Origin: CAYXSX01 sp964467925
GTDB lineage: Bacteria; Pseudomonadota; Alphaproteobacteria; Micavibrionales; Micavibrionaceae
Direction: 5' to 3'
Length of the DNA: 50,110 nucleotides
NCBI GenBank assembly: GCA_964467925.1
Contig: CAYXSX010000011.1
Coordinates: 1-50,110, forward strand
The translations under genes were made by a program, and so were the position numbers. Under the pieces are notes generated by a model. That model had not been told where the DNA came from, searched no databases, and saw nothing but the letters and a program-made list of their open reading frames with translations. Positions 25,282 through 34,200 of this stretch are shown in pieces. Numbering within the stretch: position 1 is the stretch's first letter; the number at the start of each line of letters is the position of its first letter.

Positions 25282-27213
25282 ATGTCTGAACTTTTCCCTC
25301 CCTCAAAATCCATTCTTGAGAATGCCCTGGTCAGTCCGGAAGAATATGAAACCCGTTATGAGCACTCGATAAACGATCCGGATTCATTTTGGATAAAAAT
25401 GGCTAATAGGTTGAATTGGATAGAAAAACCGACGACCGCCGGAAACGTACAGTTCAAATCTCCCGTTTCGATCAAGTGGTATGAGGACGGAATTCTTAAC
25501 GCCTGTTATAACTGCATCGACCGTCACCTGCCGCACAAGGCAAATGACACCGCGCTGATCTGGGAAGGCGACACCCCTTCCGAATCCAAGGCGATCAGCT
25601 ATGCAGAGCTTAAGAGCGAAGTTTGTAAACTTGCCAACGCTCTCAAATCGCGCGGTGTGAAAAAGGGAGACCGCGTCACCATCTACATGCCGATGATTTT
25701 AGAGGCCGCTTATGCCATGCTCGCCTGCGCCCGGATCGGGGCAATTCACTCCGTCGTCTTCGGCGGCTTCTCTCCCGACGCCCTGCGCGGACGCGTACAG
25801 GACTGCAAATCCGATGTCATCCTGACAACCGACCAGGGGGTCAGAGGCGGAAAAACCATCCCGCTTAAAGAAAATGTTGATAAGGCTATAATTGGCCAAG
25901 ATCATGTGCACACTGTTCTTGTTTACAAGCAAACTGGCACACAAACCGGATGGTCGGAAAATCGTGATATTGATTGGAAATCATATGTTTCCGAACAAAG
26001 TGAAGAGAGCGAATGCGAGCCCATGAACGCCGAAGATCCGTTGTTCATTCTCTACACTTCGGGTTCAACCGGAAAGCCAAAAGGTGTTCTTCACACCACT
26101 GGTGGCTATCTGGTTTACGCTTCTTTGACCCATGAAACCGTGTTCGATTACCATCCAGGCGAGGTGTACTGGTGTACGGCGGATGTTGGCTGGGTGACCG
26201 GACATTCCTACATCGTTTACGGACCGCTTGCGAATGGTGCGACCTCGCTGATGTTCGAGGGCGTGCCGAATTACCCCGACTGGTCGCGTTTTTGGCAGGT
26301 GGTGGACAAGCACAAGGTCAATATTTTCTACACCGCGCCGACCGCCATTCGTGCCTTGCTCCGCGAGGGCGATGAATGGGTCAAGAAAACCGACCGCAGT
26401 TCATTGCGCATTCTCGGCACAGTCGGCGAGCCGATAAACCACGAAGCATGGCTTTGGTACTATAATGTCGTCGGCGAAGGCCGTTGCCCGATCATGGATA
26501 CGTGGTGGCAAACCGAAACCGGCGGACATATGATGACGCCGCTGCCTTGTCACACACTAAAACCCGGCGCGGCGATGAAGCCTTTCTTCGGTATCAAGCC
26601 CGCCATTGTCGATGGAGAAGGGCAAATTTTGGACGGTGAAGCGGAAGGCAACTTTGTCATCCTCAATAGCTGGCCAGGACAAATGCGCACGCTTTACGGC
26701 GATCACGAACGGTTTGAAGAGACTTATTTCTCCACCTTTCCCGGCAAGTATTTCACCGGCGATGGCGCGAAGCGCGACGCCGATGGCGATTACCGCATCA
26801 CTGGCCGCGTTGACGATGTGATCAACGTATCAGGTCACAGACTTGGAACCGCAGAGATTGAAAGCGCGATCAACGAACATGATCTGGTGGCCGAAAGCGC
26901 CGTTGTCGGATTCCCGCACGACATTAAAGGTCAAGGCATTTACGCCTATGTGATCCTGAACCAAGGCGCGCAAAGCAATGCGGAAACGCAGAAGGAAATC
27001 GTCAAAAAGGTGCGTGAAATTATCGGCCCGATTGCAACGCCAGATATTATCCAATTCGCTTCCGGACTGCCGAAAACAAGGAGCGGAAAAATCATGCGCC
27101 GCATTTTGCGCAAGATTGCCGCCGGAGAATTCGACACTCTCGGTGATACTTCTACTCTCGCCGATCCGGCTGTCGTGGAAGAGCTTATAGAAAAACGTAA
27201 AGAAGCGGCTTAA
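25282..27213 (+). CDS. acs: Acetyl-coenzyme A synthetase
   Basis: 643 residues, full length. Activates acetate to acetyl-CoA through acetyl-AMP. Landmarks in order: 'YCTADVGWVTGHSYIVYGPL', the P-loop-like 'LYTSGSTGKPKGVLHTTGGYL', 'DTWWQTETGGHMM', 'YFTGDGAKRDADGDYRITGRVDDVINVSGHRLGTAEIESA' and the C-terminal 'KTRSGKIMRRILRKIA', whose lysine is the catalytic residue and the usual acetylation site. AAGGAG 6 nt upstream sets the start. It is preceded by the palindromic repeat and overlaps the convergent gapR stop by 4 bp. Confidence 0.97.
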   Translation: MSELFPPSKSILENALVSPEEYETRYEHSINDPDSFWIKMANRLNWIEKPTTAGNVQFKSPVSIKWYEDGILNACYNCIDRHLPHKANDTALIWEGDTPSESKAISYAELKSEVCKLANALKSRGVKKGDRVTIYMPMILEAAYAMLACARIGAIHSVVFGGFSPDALRGRVQDCKSDVILTTDQGVRGGKTIPLKENVDKAIIGQDHVHTVLVYKQTGTQTGWSENRDIDWKSYVSEQSEESECEPMNAEDPLFILYTSGSTGKPKGVLHTTGGYLVYASLTHETVFDYHPGEVYWCTADVGWVTGHSYIVYGPLANGATSLMFEGVPNYPDWSRFWQVVDKHKVNIFYTAPTAIRALLREGDEWVKKTDRSSLRILGTVGEPINHEAWLWYYNVVGEGRCPIMDTWWQTETGGHMMTPLPCHTLKPGAAMKPFFGIKPAIVDGEGQILDGEAEGNFVILNSWPGQMRTLYGDHERFEETYFSTFPGKYFTGDGAKRDADGDYRITGRVDDVINVSGHRLGTAEIESAINEHDLVAESAVVGFPHDIKGQGIYAYVILNQGAQSNAETQKEIVKKVREIIGPIATPDIIQFASGLPKTRSGKIMRRILRKIAAGEFDTLGDTSTLADPAVVEELIEKRKEAA

Positions 27214-27521
27214 ACGATCCCGATCGCCGCTTTGTAGAGGTCGAGAAGCTGTTCTTCCTCGCGGCGTTTTTCGCTGTCCATGTTCTTGATCTTGATGATC
27301 TTGCGGATGGTTTTAACGTCAAAACCAACGCCTTTTGCTTCGGCGTAAACCTCTTTCACATCTTCGGCCAAAGCGGCCTTTTCCTCTTCCAGACGCTCGA
27401 TGCGCTCGATAAAAGCCAGCAAGCGCTTTCCGGCAACGCCGCCAACATCTTTTACGTCCTCTTCGGCATCGCTGCCTTGCGGGAAGTTGGTGACATTTTC
27501 TTTTGCGGCGGATTCGGACAT
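27210..27521 (-). CDS. gapR: GapR-like nucleoid-associated protein (DUF2312)
   Basis: 103 residues. The core 'LLAFIERIERLEEEKAALAEDVKEVYAEAKGVGFDVKTIRKIIKIKNMDSEKRREEEQLLDLYKAAIG' is the DUF2312/GapR domain: a coiled-coil pair followed by a short helix, which in Caulobacter forms a tetramer that encircles overtwisted AT-rich DNA and aids replication. A 25-residue polar extension precedes it here. AAAGGAGAA 6 nt upstream is a strong ribosome-binding site. The gene is short and monocistronic, with a large palindrome in its upstream region. Confidence 0.92.
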   Translation of the reverse strand: MSESAAKENVTNFPQGSDAEEDVKDVGGVAGKRLLAFIERIERLEEEKAALAEDVKEVYAEAKGVGFDVKTIRKIIKIKNMDSEKRREEEQLLDLYKAAIGIV

Positions 27522-27544
27522 AACGGGTTCTCCTTTATTTTTTA

Positions 27545-27580
27545 CGTTACGAGTGTGATTCGAAAGTCACGATTGTAACG
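27545..27580. promoter_or_regulatory. 36-bp imperfect palindrome upstream of gapR (candidate operator)
   Basis: CGTTAC-GAG-TGTGA (27545-27558), an 8-bp centre TTCGAAAG, and TCAC-GATT-GTAACG (27567-27580). The arms CGTTAC/GTAACG and GTGA/TCAC match perfectly. It lies 24 bp before the gapR start codon, where a promoter is expected. On the plus strand it is followed by ATTTTT, so a weak terminator is an alternative reading. Confidence 0.45.
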
Positions 27581-27614
27581 ATTTTTCCCCCGGCGCAAAG
27601 AACCTTTCCCGCTT

Positions 27615-28268
27615 TTAATCGACAATTTTTCCGCTCCAGCTCTCAATCATCAACCCTTCAGGGTCTTCGGTGGCGAGCGAGCGCCCGACCTGCACCTGCA
27701 CCACAACCGCCTTGTTGATAGCCTGGGTTTTAAGATAGCCGTCCGCCGCCAACGGCAGATAGGTAACCATCAAAGGAACCTCGTAAAGCCAGCGATAATG
27801 GCCGTTCACCGCGCCCTCGTTGAGCAAAAAAGGCTCCTCCCTCACCACACTGCGCATCGTCGTATCGCCGCCCGTCAGCGGCTGGAGCAGCGCGGTGCGG
27901 CGCATAAAGGCCAGATATTCCTCCCGCCCGGCGGGGGAGAAATCACCCTTGGTAAGGGCGAGCGATTCATCAATATCGCCCGTTAAAAAACTCATGGCTT
28001 CGGAAGTATGCGTGACAACCCATGTCTTGATCTGTTCCTTGGAGCGGTGCGGCTGATCCATCGGGATCTGGTTTTCCGGCAAGCGCAAAAACTTCTCTGC
28101 CTCGGCATTGTTATCCTCCTCGCGGATATCAGCAAACGGCGCGATCAGGGTTTGAGCAGGAGCCGGATCGGTATCCTTCGGCCCGCCGGTCACCCATTCC
28201 CAAAACCCCGCCTGGGCGGGGGCCGCAAAAACAACAAGGGCAAAAATCATCACTACCGCGCTACGCAT
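27615..28268 (-). CDS. DotI/IcmL-like protein, type IV secretion family, orphan
   Basis: 217 residues. Sec signal peptide (MRSAVVMIFALVVFAAPAQA), then a periplasmic domain resembling DotI/IcmL: 'QIKTWVVTHTSEAMSFLTGDI' (the W-V/T-x-A-x-x-x-F pattern), 'GHYRWLYEVPLMVTYLPLAADG' and 'AVVVQVQVGRSLATEDPEGLMIESW', which corresponds to the family's 'R-W-x-V-x-x-P-L-x-V-x-Y ... N-P-x-G-I-x-I' ending. DotI proper has an N-terminal membrane anchor; here a cleavable signal seems more likely. No other Dot/Icm gene is in the window. It overlaps coq9 by 8 bp and is co-transcribed with it. Confidence 0.7.
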   Translation of the reverse strand: MRSAVVMIFALVVFAAPAQAGFWEWVTGGPKDTDPAPAQTLIAPFADIREEDNNAEAEKFLRLPENQIPMDQPHRSKEQIKTWVVTHTSEAMSFLTGDIDESLALTKGDFSPAGREEYLAFMRRTALLQPLTGGDTTMRSVVREEPFLLNEGAVNGHYRWLYEVPLMVTYLPLAADGYLKTQAINKAVVVQVQVGRSLATEDPEGLMIESWSGKIVD

Positions 28269-28866
28269 TACCCGCTCCTCTTTTCTTAAAGCGCCCCATC
28301 AGCTTGCCGATCTGCATCGCGTTTTCAATGCGCCGATCGATAAACGCGCCCAGCGCCGCCATATCCGCGCTATCGTCATTCAGCCAGACAAGGGTCGATG
28401 AAACAATAATACCACTAAGCAGCCCGCGCTTGGTATAGCGATTGTAATCACTGGCCGTATCGCCCGCCCAGTCCCAGATTTGATCGGCGGTGGCCCAAAC
28501 CATTTTCGCGGCGCAGGGTTTGCGCAAAGGATGCGCCATATAGGAAAGCGCTTCGCGCATGGCCTCCTTATGCGGCTGGAGGAATTCATAGCGCGCCATC
28601 AGCGCCGCGCGCACACGGTCACGCACGCGCATTTGTTCGGGATCGAGCGGAGCAAGCGCCGTTAACATGGCGCGGTCGGCCATAGCGGACAAACCCGCCA
28701 TCACATCCATGAGGCGCGAAGGGAATACGGCGTGGGCCATATCGGGCGCGTAACCGGCCTCACTCGCGGCCTGCTCGATAACTTCCCAGCGCCAACCGTC
28801 AAAAACGACCAGCGGCAGCGCGGCCTCGATAATTCTGTCACGGATGTGATCTACGGAATCATGCAT
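28261..28866 (-). CDS. COQ9 family ubiquinone biosynthesis protein
   Basis: 201 residues from ATG 28866, with AAGGAAG 6 nt upstream; the frame is open further upstream but lacks an RBS there. The protein has the COQ9 pattern: an N-terminal TetR-like helical part ('RDRIIEAALPLVVFDGWRWEVIEQAASEAGYAPDMAHAVFP'), then 'RDRVRAALMARYEFLQPHKEAMREALSYMAHPLRKPCAAKMVWATADQIWDWAGDTASDYNRYTKRGLLSGIIVSSTLVWLND'. COQ9 binds isoprenoid lipid and presents ubiquinone intermediates to COQ7. This family is essentially alphaproteobacterial and mitochondrial. An ABC1/COQ8-type kinase gene lies across the gap on the other strand. Confidence 0.9.
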   Translation of the reverse strand: MHDSVDHIRDRIIEAALPLVVFDGWRWEVIEQAASEAGYAPDMAHAVFPSRLMDVMAGLSAMADRAMLTALAPLDPEQMRVRDRVRAALMARYEFLQPHKEAMREALSYMAHPLRKPCAAKMVWATADQIWDWAGDTASDYNRYTKRGLLSGIIVSSTLVWLNDDSADMAALGAFIDRRIENAMQIGKLMGRFKKRGAGNA

Positions 28867-28941
28867 GATGTCTTCCTTTAAAGCACAAATCCGGCGCGGC
28901 GGGTACGGCGATTTTGAGGAAAGCGCAAAAAACCCCGAAAA

Positions 28942-29041
28942 CGTCATTGCGACCCCGGCCTCGAGCCGGGGGAAGCAATCTAGTACTGTTATGTCCTTTT
29001 CTAGATTGCTTCGTCGGCCTATCGGCCTCCTCGCAATGACG
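28942..29041. repeat. Palindromic intergenic repeat, copy 2
   Basis: 100 bp. Outer arms CGTCATTGCGA and CTCGCAATGACG and inner arms GAAGCAATCTAG / CTAGATTGCTTC match copy 1 at 25135-25231. Between outer and inner arms this copy has its own small palindrome (CCCCGGCCTCGAGCCGGGG), and the loop differs. It lies upstream of coq9, between that gene and a candidate promoter. Confidence 0.88.
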
Positions 29042-29443
29042 AAGGTGGTAGTAATCCATTGATAAAAAAGCGGAATTAGAGTTCCTCATTTCGTTTTTCA
29101 ATTTCAGGGGGGAGGGGGTGGGGTATTTCATTTTTGCAAAAAATTTCCCTTTAAAAACAAAGGGGTTGGTTTTTGGCGGTGCTGGCTGTTTCGAGCATGT
29201 CATCATGGGAGAACTATAACAGATTCCGGGGCAAAAATGAAGGAATTTATTCTTATTCTGTGACACCCTTCCCCTCCCTAAGGGAGGGGATCAAGGGGAG
29301 GGTTTAGAATCGGCATTTTAAAAATGACATCTAACACCCCCACGCTAACCTTGCCCCTTGAGGAGGAGGGAAGAAATTAAGCCCGCCTCAATAGTGAAAC
29401 TTTCCACTAGACTTTCGCGGGAAAGTGACCACATTAATGGGGC
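29042..29443. other. Non-coding stretch between coq9 and the ABC1 kinase gene
   Basis: About 400 bp without a convincing gene. An open frame on the minus strand has low-complexity composition and runs through the palindromic repeat, so I do not call it. Contents: a perfect hairpin CCCCTCCC-TAA-GGGAGGGG at 29271-29289 followed by AAGGGGAGGG (a purine-rich word repeated in degenerate form near 29353-29370), and on the minus strand an extended -10 TGTTATAGT (29221-29213) that could start the coq9 transcript about 345 nt upstream of its ATG. The -35 for it is poor. Confidence 0.55.
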
Positions 29444-30877
29444 ATGCGAAAGACCCCGAATAATCACGAAAAAGCCGATCAGATCTCTGATCACGCGCCC
29501 GAGCAAACCAGAGACGACGACAAGCCGCTGGAGACCAATTCGCTGGGCGGGAAGATCGCGCGGTATGGCAAGGTGTCGGGCACGATGGCGGGGCTTGTTA
29601 CCAAGCTGGCAGGGGAGAAATACCTTGGCCTGAAGATCGAAAAAACCCAGCATGCCGACCAGCTTATGAACGCGCTGGGCAACCTTAAGGGCCCGCTGAT
29701 GAAAGTGGGGCAAATTCTGGCTACGATCCCCGAAGCCCTGCCGCCGGAATATGCGCAGGCGTTCCAGCAATTGCAATCCAACGCGCCGCCGATGGGATGG
29801 CCGTTCGTGCGCCGGCGGATGAAGGCGGAGCTGGGCCCCGACTGGCAATCCAAATTCAAATCATTCGAAAAGGAGGCCGCGGCGGCGGCAAGTTTAGGGC
29901 AGGTTCACAAGGCTTTAGCCGATAATGGCCAAAAACTGGCCTGTAAGCTGCAATACCCCGACATGGCATCCGCCATTCAAACCGACCTGCAGCAGCTCAA
30001 GATTATTTTCGGGATTTACCGCAGTTATGATAAATCCATCAAGACCGATCACATCCATGCCGAGCTGGCCGCGCGGCTGGCCGAAGAACTGGATTACGAA
30101 CTGGAGGCGAAACATTGCCGCCTTTACGCCCACATGCTGAAGGACGAGGCGGGCGTGCATGTGCCCGAAGTGGTGCCGGAGCTTTCGACCGGACGGTTAC
30201 TCACAACGACATGGCTGGAGGGGCGGCCGATTTTGGAATTCAAAGACGCCCCTGCAGAGCAGCGCAACGAGATTGCCATGAACATGTTCCGCGCATGGTA
30301 TGTGCCGCTTTATTATTACGGCGTCATTCACGGCGACCCGCATCTGGGCAATTACACGGTGCGGGAGGATAACAGCATCAATTTGCTGGATTTCGGTTGC
30401 GTGCGGGTATTTCCGCCCTCTTTCGTCGGCGGGGTCATCAACCTTTATAATGCGTTGATGAATGATGACGAGGCGCTGGCCGTTCATGCCTATGAAACAT
30501 GGGGGTTTGGCAACCTAAGCAAGGAACAGGTGGAGACGCTCAATATCTGGGCGCGGTTCCTCTACGGCCCGATCATGGAGGATAAGGTGCGCCCCATCGG
30601 CAAGGTGACGAACGGCATCTATGGGCGCGAAACGGCGGAAAAGGTGCACGGCAAGCTGCGCGAACTGAGCAGGGAAAACGGCGGGGTGAAAATCCCGCGC
30701 GAATTCGTGTTCATGGACCGCGCGGCGCTGGGGCTGGGTTCTGTCTTCCTGCACCTGAAAGCCGAGATTAACTGGTACCGCGTGTTTAACGAAATGATCG
30801 AAGATTTTGACGTCAAGACGCTGGCAAAACGCCAGAGCGAGACTCTTGCCCGGTTCGGCGTCCCCCTCGCCCTCTAA
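29444..30877 (+). CDS. ABC1/COQ8 (UbiB) family atypical kinase
   Basis: 477 residues. ABC1 family hallmarks: the KxGQ motif in 'LKGPLMKVGQILATIPEALPPEY', the alanine-rich loop 'AAAAASLGQVHKA' replacing a glycine-rich loop, the ATP-site lysine in 'LACKLQYPDM', 'EELDYELEAKHC', and the catalytic 'GVIHGDPHLGNY' with 'NLLDFGCVR' as the DFG motif. These proteins are ATPases/kinases that support ubiquinone synthesis, probably by extracting lipid intermediates. The N-terminal 45 residues are polar and disordered. The proximity to coq9 supports the ubiquinone role. GGGG 2-6 nt before the ATG is a poor RBS. Confidence 0.92.
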   Translation: MRKTPNNHEKADQISDHAPEQTRDDDKPLETNSLGGKIARYGKVSGTMAGLVTKLAGEKYLGLKIEKTQHADQLMNALGNLKGPLMKVGQILATIPEALPPEYAQAFQQLQSNAPPMGWPFVRRRMKAELGPDWQSKFKSFEKEAAAAASLGQVHKALADNGQKLACKLQYPDMASAIQTDLQQLKIIFGIYRSYDKSIKTDHIHAELAARLAEELDYELEAKHCRLYAHMLKDEAGVHVPEVVPELSTGRLLTTTWLEGRPILEFKDAPAEQRNEIAMNMFRAWYVPLYYYGVIHGDPHLGNYTVREDNSINLLDFGCVRVFPPSFVGGVINLYNALMNDDEALAVHAYETWGFGNLSKEQVETLNIWARFLYGPIMEDKVRPIGKVTNGIYGRETAEKVHGKLRELSRENGGVKIPREFVFMDRAALGLGSVFLHLKAEINWYRVFNEMIEDFDVKTLAKRQSETLARFGVPLAL

Positions 30878-31044
30878 CCGATTCGCAGAATGTTTTTCCT
30901 TTTTTCGTGATTATGAATAAATTATGCGCCATTTCGGCCATAATTATGAAATAAAATCACCCTATCCCCATTAAAAACGTCCAGCCAGAGCGAAAAGACT
31001 CCGGATGCTAAGGATTTGTAAATAAATTTAGTAAATAATAGTAG

Positions 31045-31092
31045 ATGTGATCACATTACTTTAGGGGTGCTGGGGGGCGCTATAGTTTCATG
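31045..31092 (+). promoter_or_regulatory. Candidate activator site and promoter of the fibre locus
   Basis: A perfect 12-bp dyad ATGTGATCACAT (31045-31056) lies upstream of a good -10 TATAGT (31081-31086); no -35 is recognisable. If transcription starts near 31092, the dyad is centred at about -42, the usual place for an activator that replaces the -35 contact. The leader to the start codon would be about 200 nt. It contains a small hairpin ACTGTT-TTTT-AACAGT (31220-31235). The remaining bases of 30878-31294 show AT-rich DNA and no gene. Confidence 0.4.
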
Positions 31093-31294
31093 GGAAGAAA
31101 CTCTGTTTTCCAATTACTTTTCAAGAGCTTAAGCACGCTGAAAGCTGTTTTCGGCCATCTCCCCCTGATCAGCTACTACTATAAAAATACCCCTGCCCCA
31201 TCACTGCGTAGCTTAAAAAACTGTTTTTTAACAGTAACATGGCGTCTGGCAGCGTAAAAACAAGAATAACTGCCCCGCCCAAAAGTTGGGAATT

Positions 31295-34200
31295 ATGAGC
31301 GAGAGAAAAGATACGACCAGCCATATAAATCGCCGCAAAAACGAGCGAGGAAACGTGTTTTTCACGCTTTTCGGCGCTGTGGCCGTTGTCGGCGTTCTGG
31401 GCGCCGGGATCATGTCCACGATGCGCGGCCCCCTTTCCACCATGGTCGATGTCAACCGCCGCACCCAAGCGGAAAGCCAGATCGCGATCGCCTCCAAGCT
31501 TGCCATGCTGGAAGCCTCTAAGACCGCCAATGACGGGGACTGCGACAGTGACGGCTTTGTCGAGCCGCTTGAACACGGCGCGGCCCTGCCCGGCCTTACC
31601 GGCGGGGGTGAAATTCCTTCGGCTATAGGCTCCAGTAAAATCGACCCCTGGGGCACGACCTATGGTTATTGCGTATGGGACGCGGGTCCGACTGTGGACG
31701 ACGCAGCCTGCGGCGGCTCTTCCCAAAACCGTCTCGCCGGTAACGGGGCAAACGACACCACTTATACTATGATGGCGATTATTTCCGCCGGACCCAACCG
31801 CACCTTCGAAACGACTTGTAGTGAAGGCCCTCCTGCCTTGGCCAAAGGCGGGGACGACCTCGTCCAGCAATTCGACTATACCAATGCGGCTGCCGCTTCA
31901 GGCGGCCTTTGGAGCATTAAGACAGGCGAACCGGATACAGCCACCATCGATAAAAGTCTTGAAGTAACCGGCGGCGCGACATTCGCCGATACGGTTGACC
32001 TTTCCGGCAGCCCCTCAGCCCAGCTAAGACTTGGTGCCGCATCCATGATGCTTCCAACCGAAGGCACGCTCACCGATTGTACGCTGGCCAACCTCAATCT
32101 TCTGAGAATCAACACGGTGACAGACCCTGACACGCTCGAGATATGCGATGACGCCAGCGATGCCGGAACAGGTCCCTTTGCATGGGAAAACGTCGCCGAA
32201 GGCGCCGGCGCGGGTATCTGGGAAGAAATAAGCGCTGACCGTATCTATTTCGACTCCGCCGGAACCACACAGGTCGGTATCGGGAATACCAACCCCTCGC
32301 AGGCACTGGACGTTACAGGCACGATCGCCGCTTCCTCTGACATCGTGGCGGGCGGTGATTTAACCGCAGGCGTCGGACGATCCGTTCTTTGGACCAGCTC
32401 AACCGCAGCGATCACCGAAAGCTCCGGCGCAATCCAGATTAACGGCGGCGGCGGCGGCACGGAATTGACCGTTGCCAGCGGTAATGTCGGTATCGGCGCT
32501 TCGCCCGTTTCCGGCAAAACCCTTCTTGTACAGGGAGGCACGAACACAAGCGCCGAAAACGCACTGGAAGTGCGCGACAGCAGCGCCAGCCCTATCCTTT
32601 TAGTCCGCAATGACGGTCGCGTAGGTATAGGCGAAGCCAACCCAAGTGAAGCGCTGGAAGTTTCAGGAAGCGCGGAAGTCGCCGACGTCTTTAAAATCGA
32701 CGGCATGACTGTTCTTCAAACGGACACCTCCACCGCAGACTCTATAAGAGTAGGTAATGCAGGCGCAAATACCATTACCGGTGATTTTAACACAGTGGTG
32801 GGCGGTTCAGCCGGTTCGGCGCTAACTTCCGGCACAAACAACACGATTATCGGCGCAGGCGCAGGCGCGACCCTGACGACAGGCAGCAGCAACATCATTA
32901 TCGGCTCAGATACCGTAGCCGTGAACGTACCCGGCGCCGCCACAAGCGATTATATGAATATCGGAAACTCTCTCTTTGCCGACCTTGCCAACAAGCGCGT
33001 GGGTATCGGTCAAGCAGACAACTCCGCCGTCACCGGATTCGACGATGCCTTGGAAGTGGCGGGTAACGTGCATTCCACCGGAGCGCTGAAAGGCGTTACG
33101 CTCACCATTTCCGGCAACGGCGATGTAGACGGCATTTTGGAATCTGATGACTACACTTTTAACGGCGTAGACTTTACTCCCGCAACCTGCGCCTCGGGCA
33201 ATTTCAACCGCTGGACAGCTTCCGGCTGGGTCTGCGACGCTGATACGGGCGGTGGTTCCGGTACGGGCGGCGCAGTCACGCTTGCCGATGTTTTGGCCGC
33301 AGGCAATGACGGCAGTTCGACCCAAATCAAAAATATCGCCGATCCCAGCGCCGCACAGGATGCCGCCACCAAGAAATATGTCGATGACGCACTTGTTGCG
33401 GGAAGTCAGGCCGTGGTTGATGGCGATGGCGACACGAAAATTCAGGTCGAAGAAACAGACGACGAGGACAAAATCCGCTTCGACACCTTCGGCTTCGAAC
33501 GGATGATTATTGACAATACGGGCAAGGTGGGGATTGGGACATCATCACCAGGATCGTTGTTTACGTTAGGTGCTGCAGATGGCACCAGCGCAGGACGTCT
33601 GCAAATAAATCCGCAATCCACCACCATCGAAGGTGGAGAACTCTTGCTGGTAGGTGGGCCTAGTTACTCAGGTAGTCATATAATACTAGATAATTACAGT
33701 GGACGTTTCCGTATACTCCGCACAAATCCAAGTTCGGGAGAAATCCTTACTGCGCTCCAGAGCGGCAACATAGGTATTGGCACAGGTGCCCCCGCATCAA
33801 AACTCCATGTCGACGGCGACCTGCTGCTTTCCAACAGCGCTTCAACCTGCGGTGCAACCCAAAAAGGTGCCCTGCGCCTGAATGCAGACAGTGACGAACT
33901 TGAAATGTGCGACGGCGCGGGAAGCTGGGATGCCTATTCCGCAGGTGGCGGCAGTGGCGGTGGTGAAGCCGATATAAGTTACGACAAGGTTGTCCTACTT
34001 GCACATTTTGATACCGATTTGACCGACTCTTCCCGCAGCAACCATACGCTTACAGCCAGCGGTGATGCCGCAGCCGCAGCGACGCAGCCCAAATTCGGCG
34101 CAGGTTCATTGGCGCTGGACGGCACAGGCGACTATGTGAGCATTCCCGACAACACCTCTCTTGAGTTCGGCAGCGGAGATTTTACCATCGAAATGTGGGT

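Noticed and set aside
28859..29266. A 135-codon minus-strand frame upstream of coq9
   Set aside because: It runs through the palindromic repeat copy 2, its product is low-complexity, and it overlaps the coq9 start in another frame.
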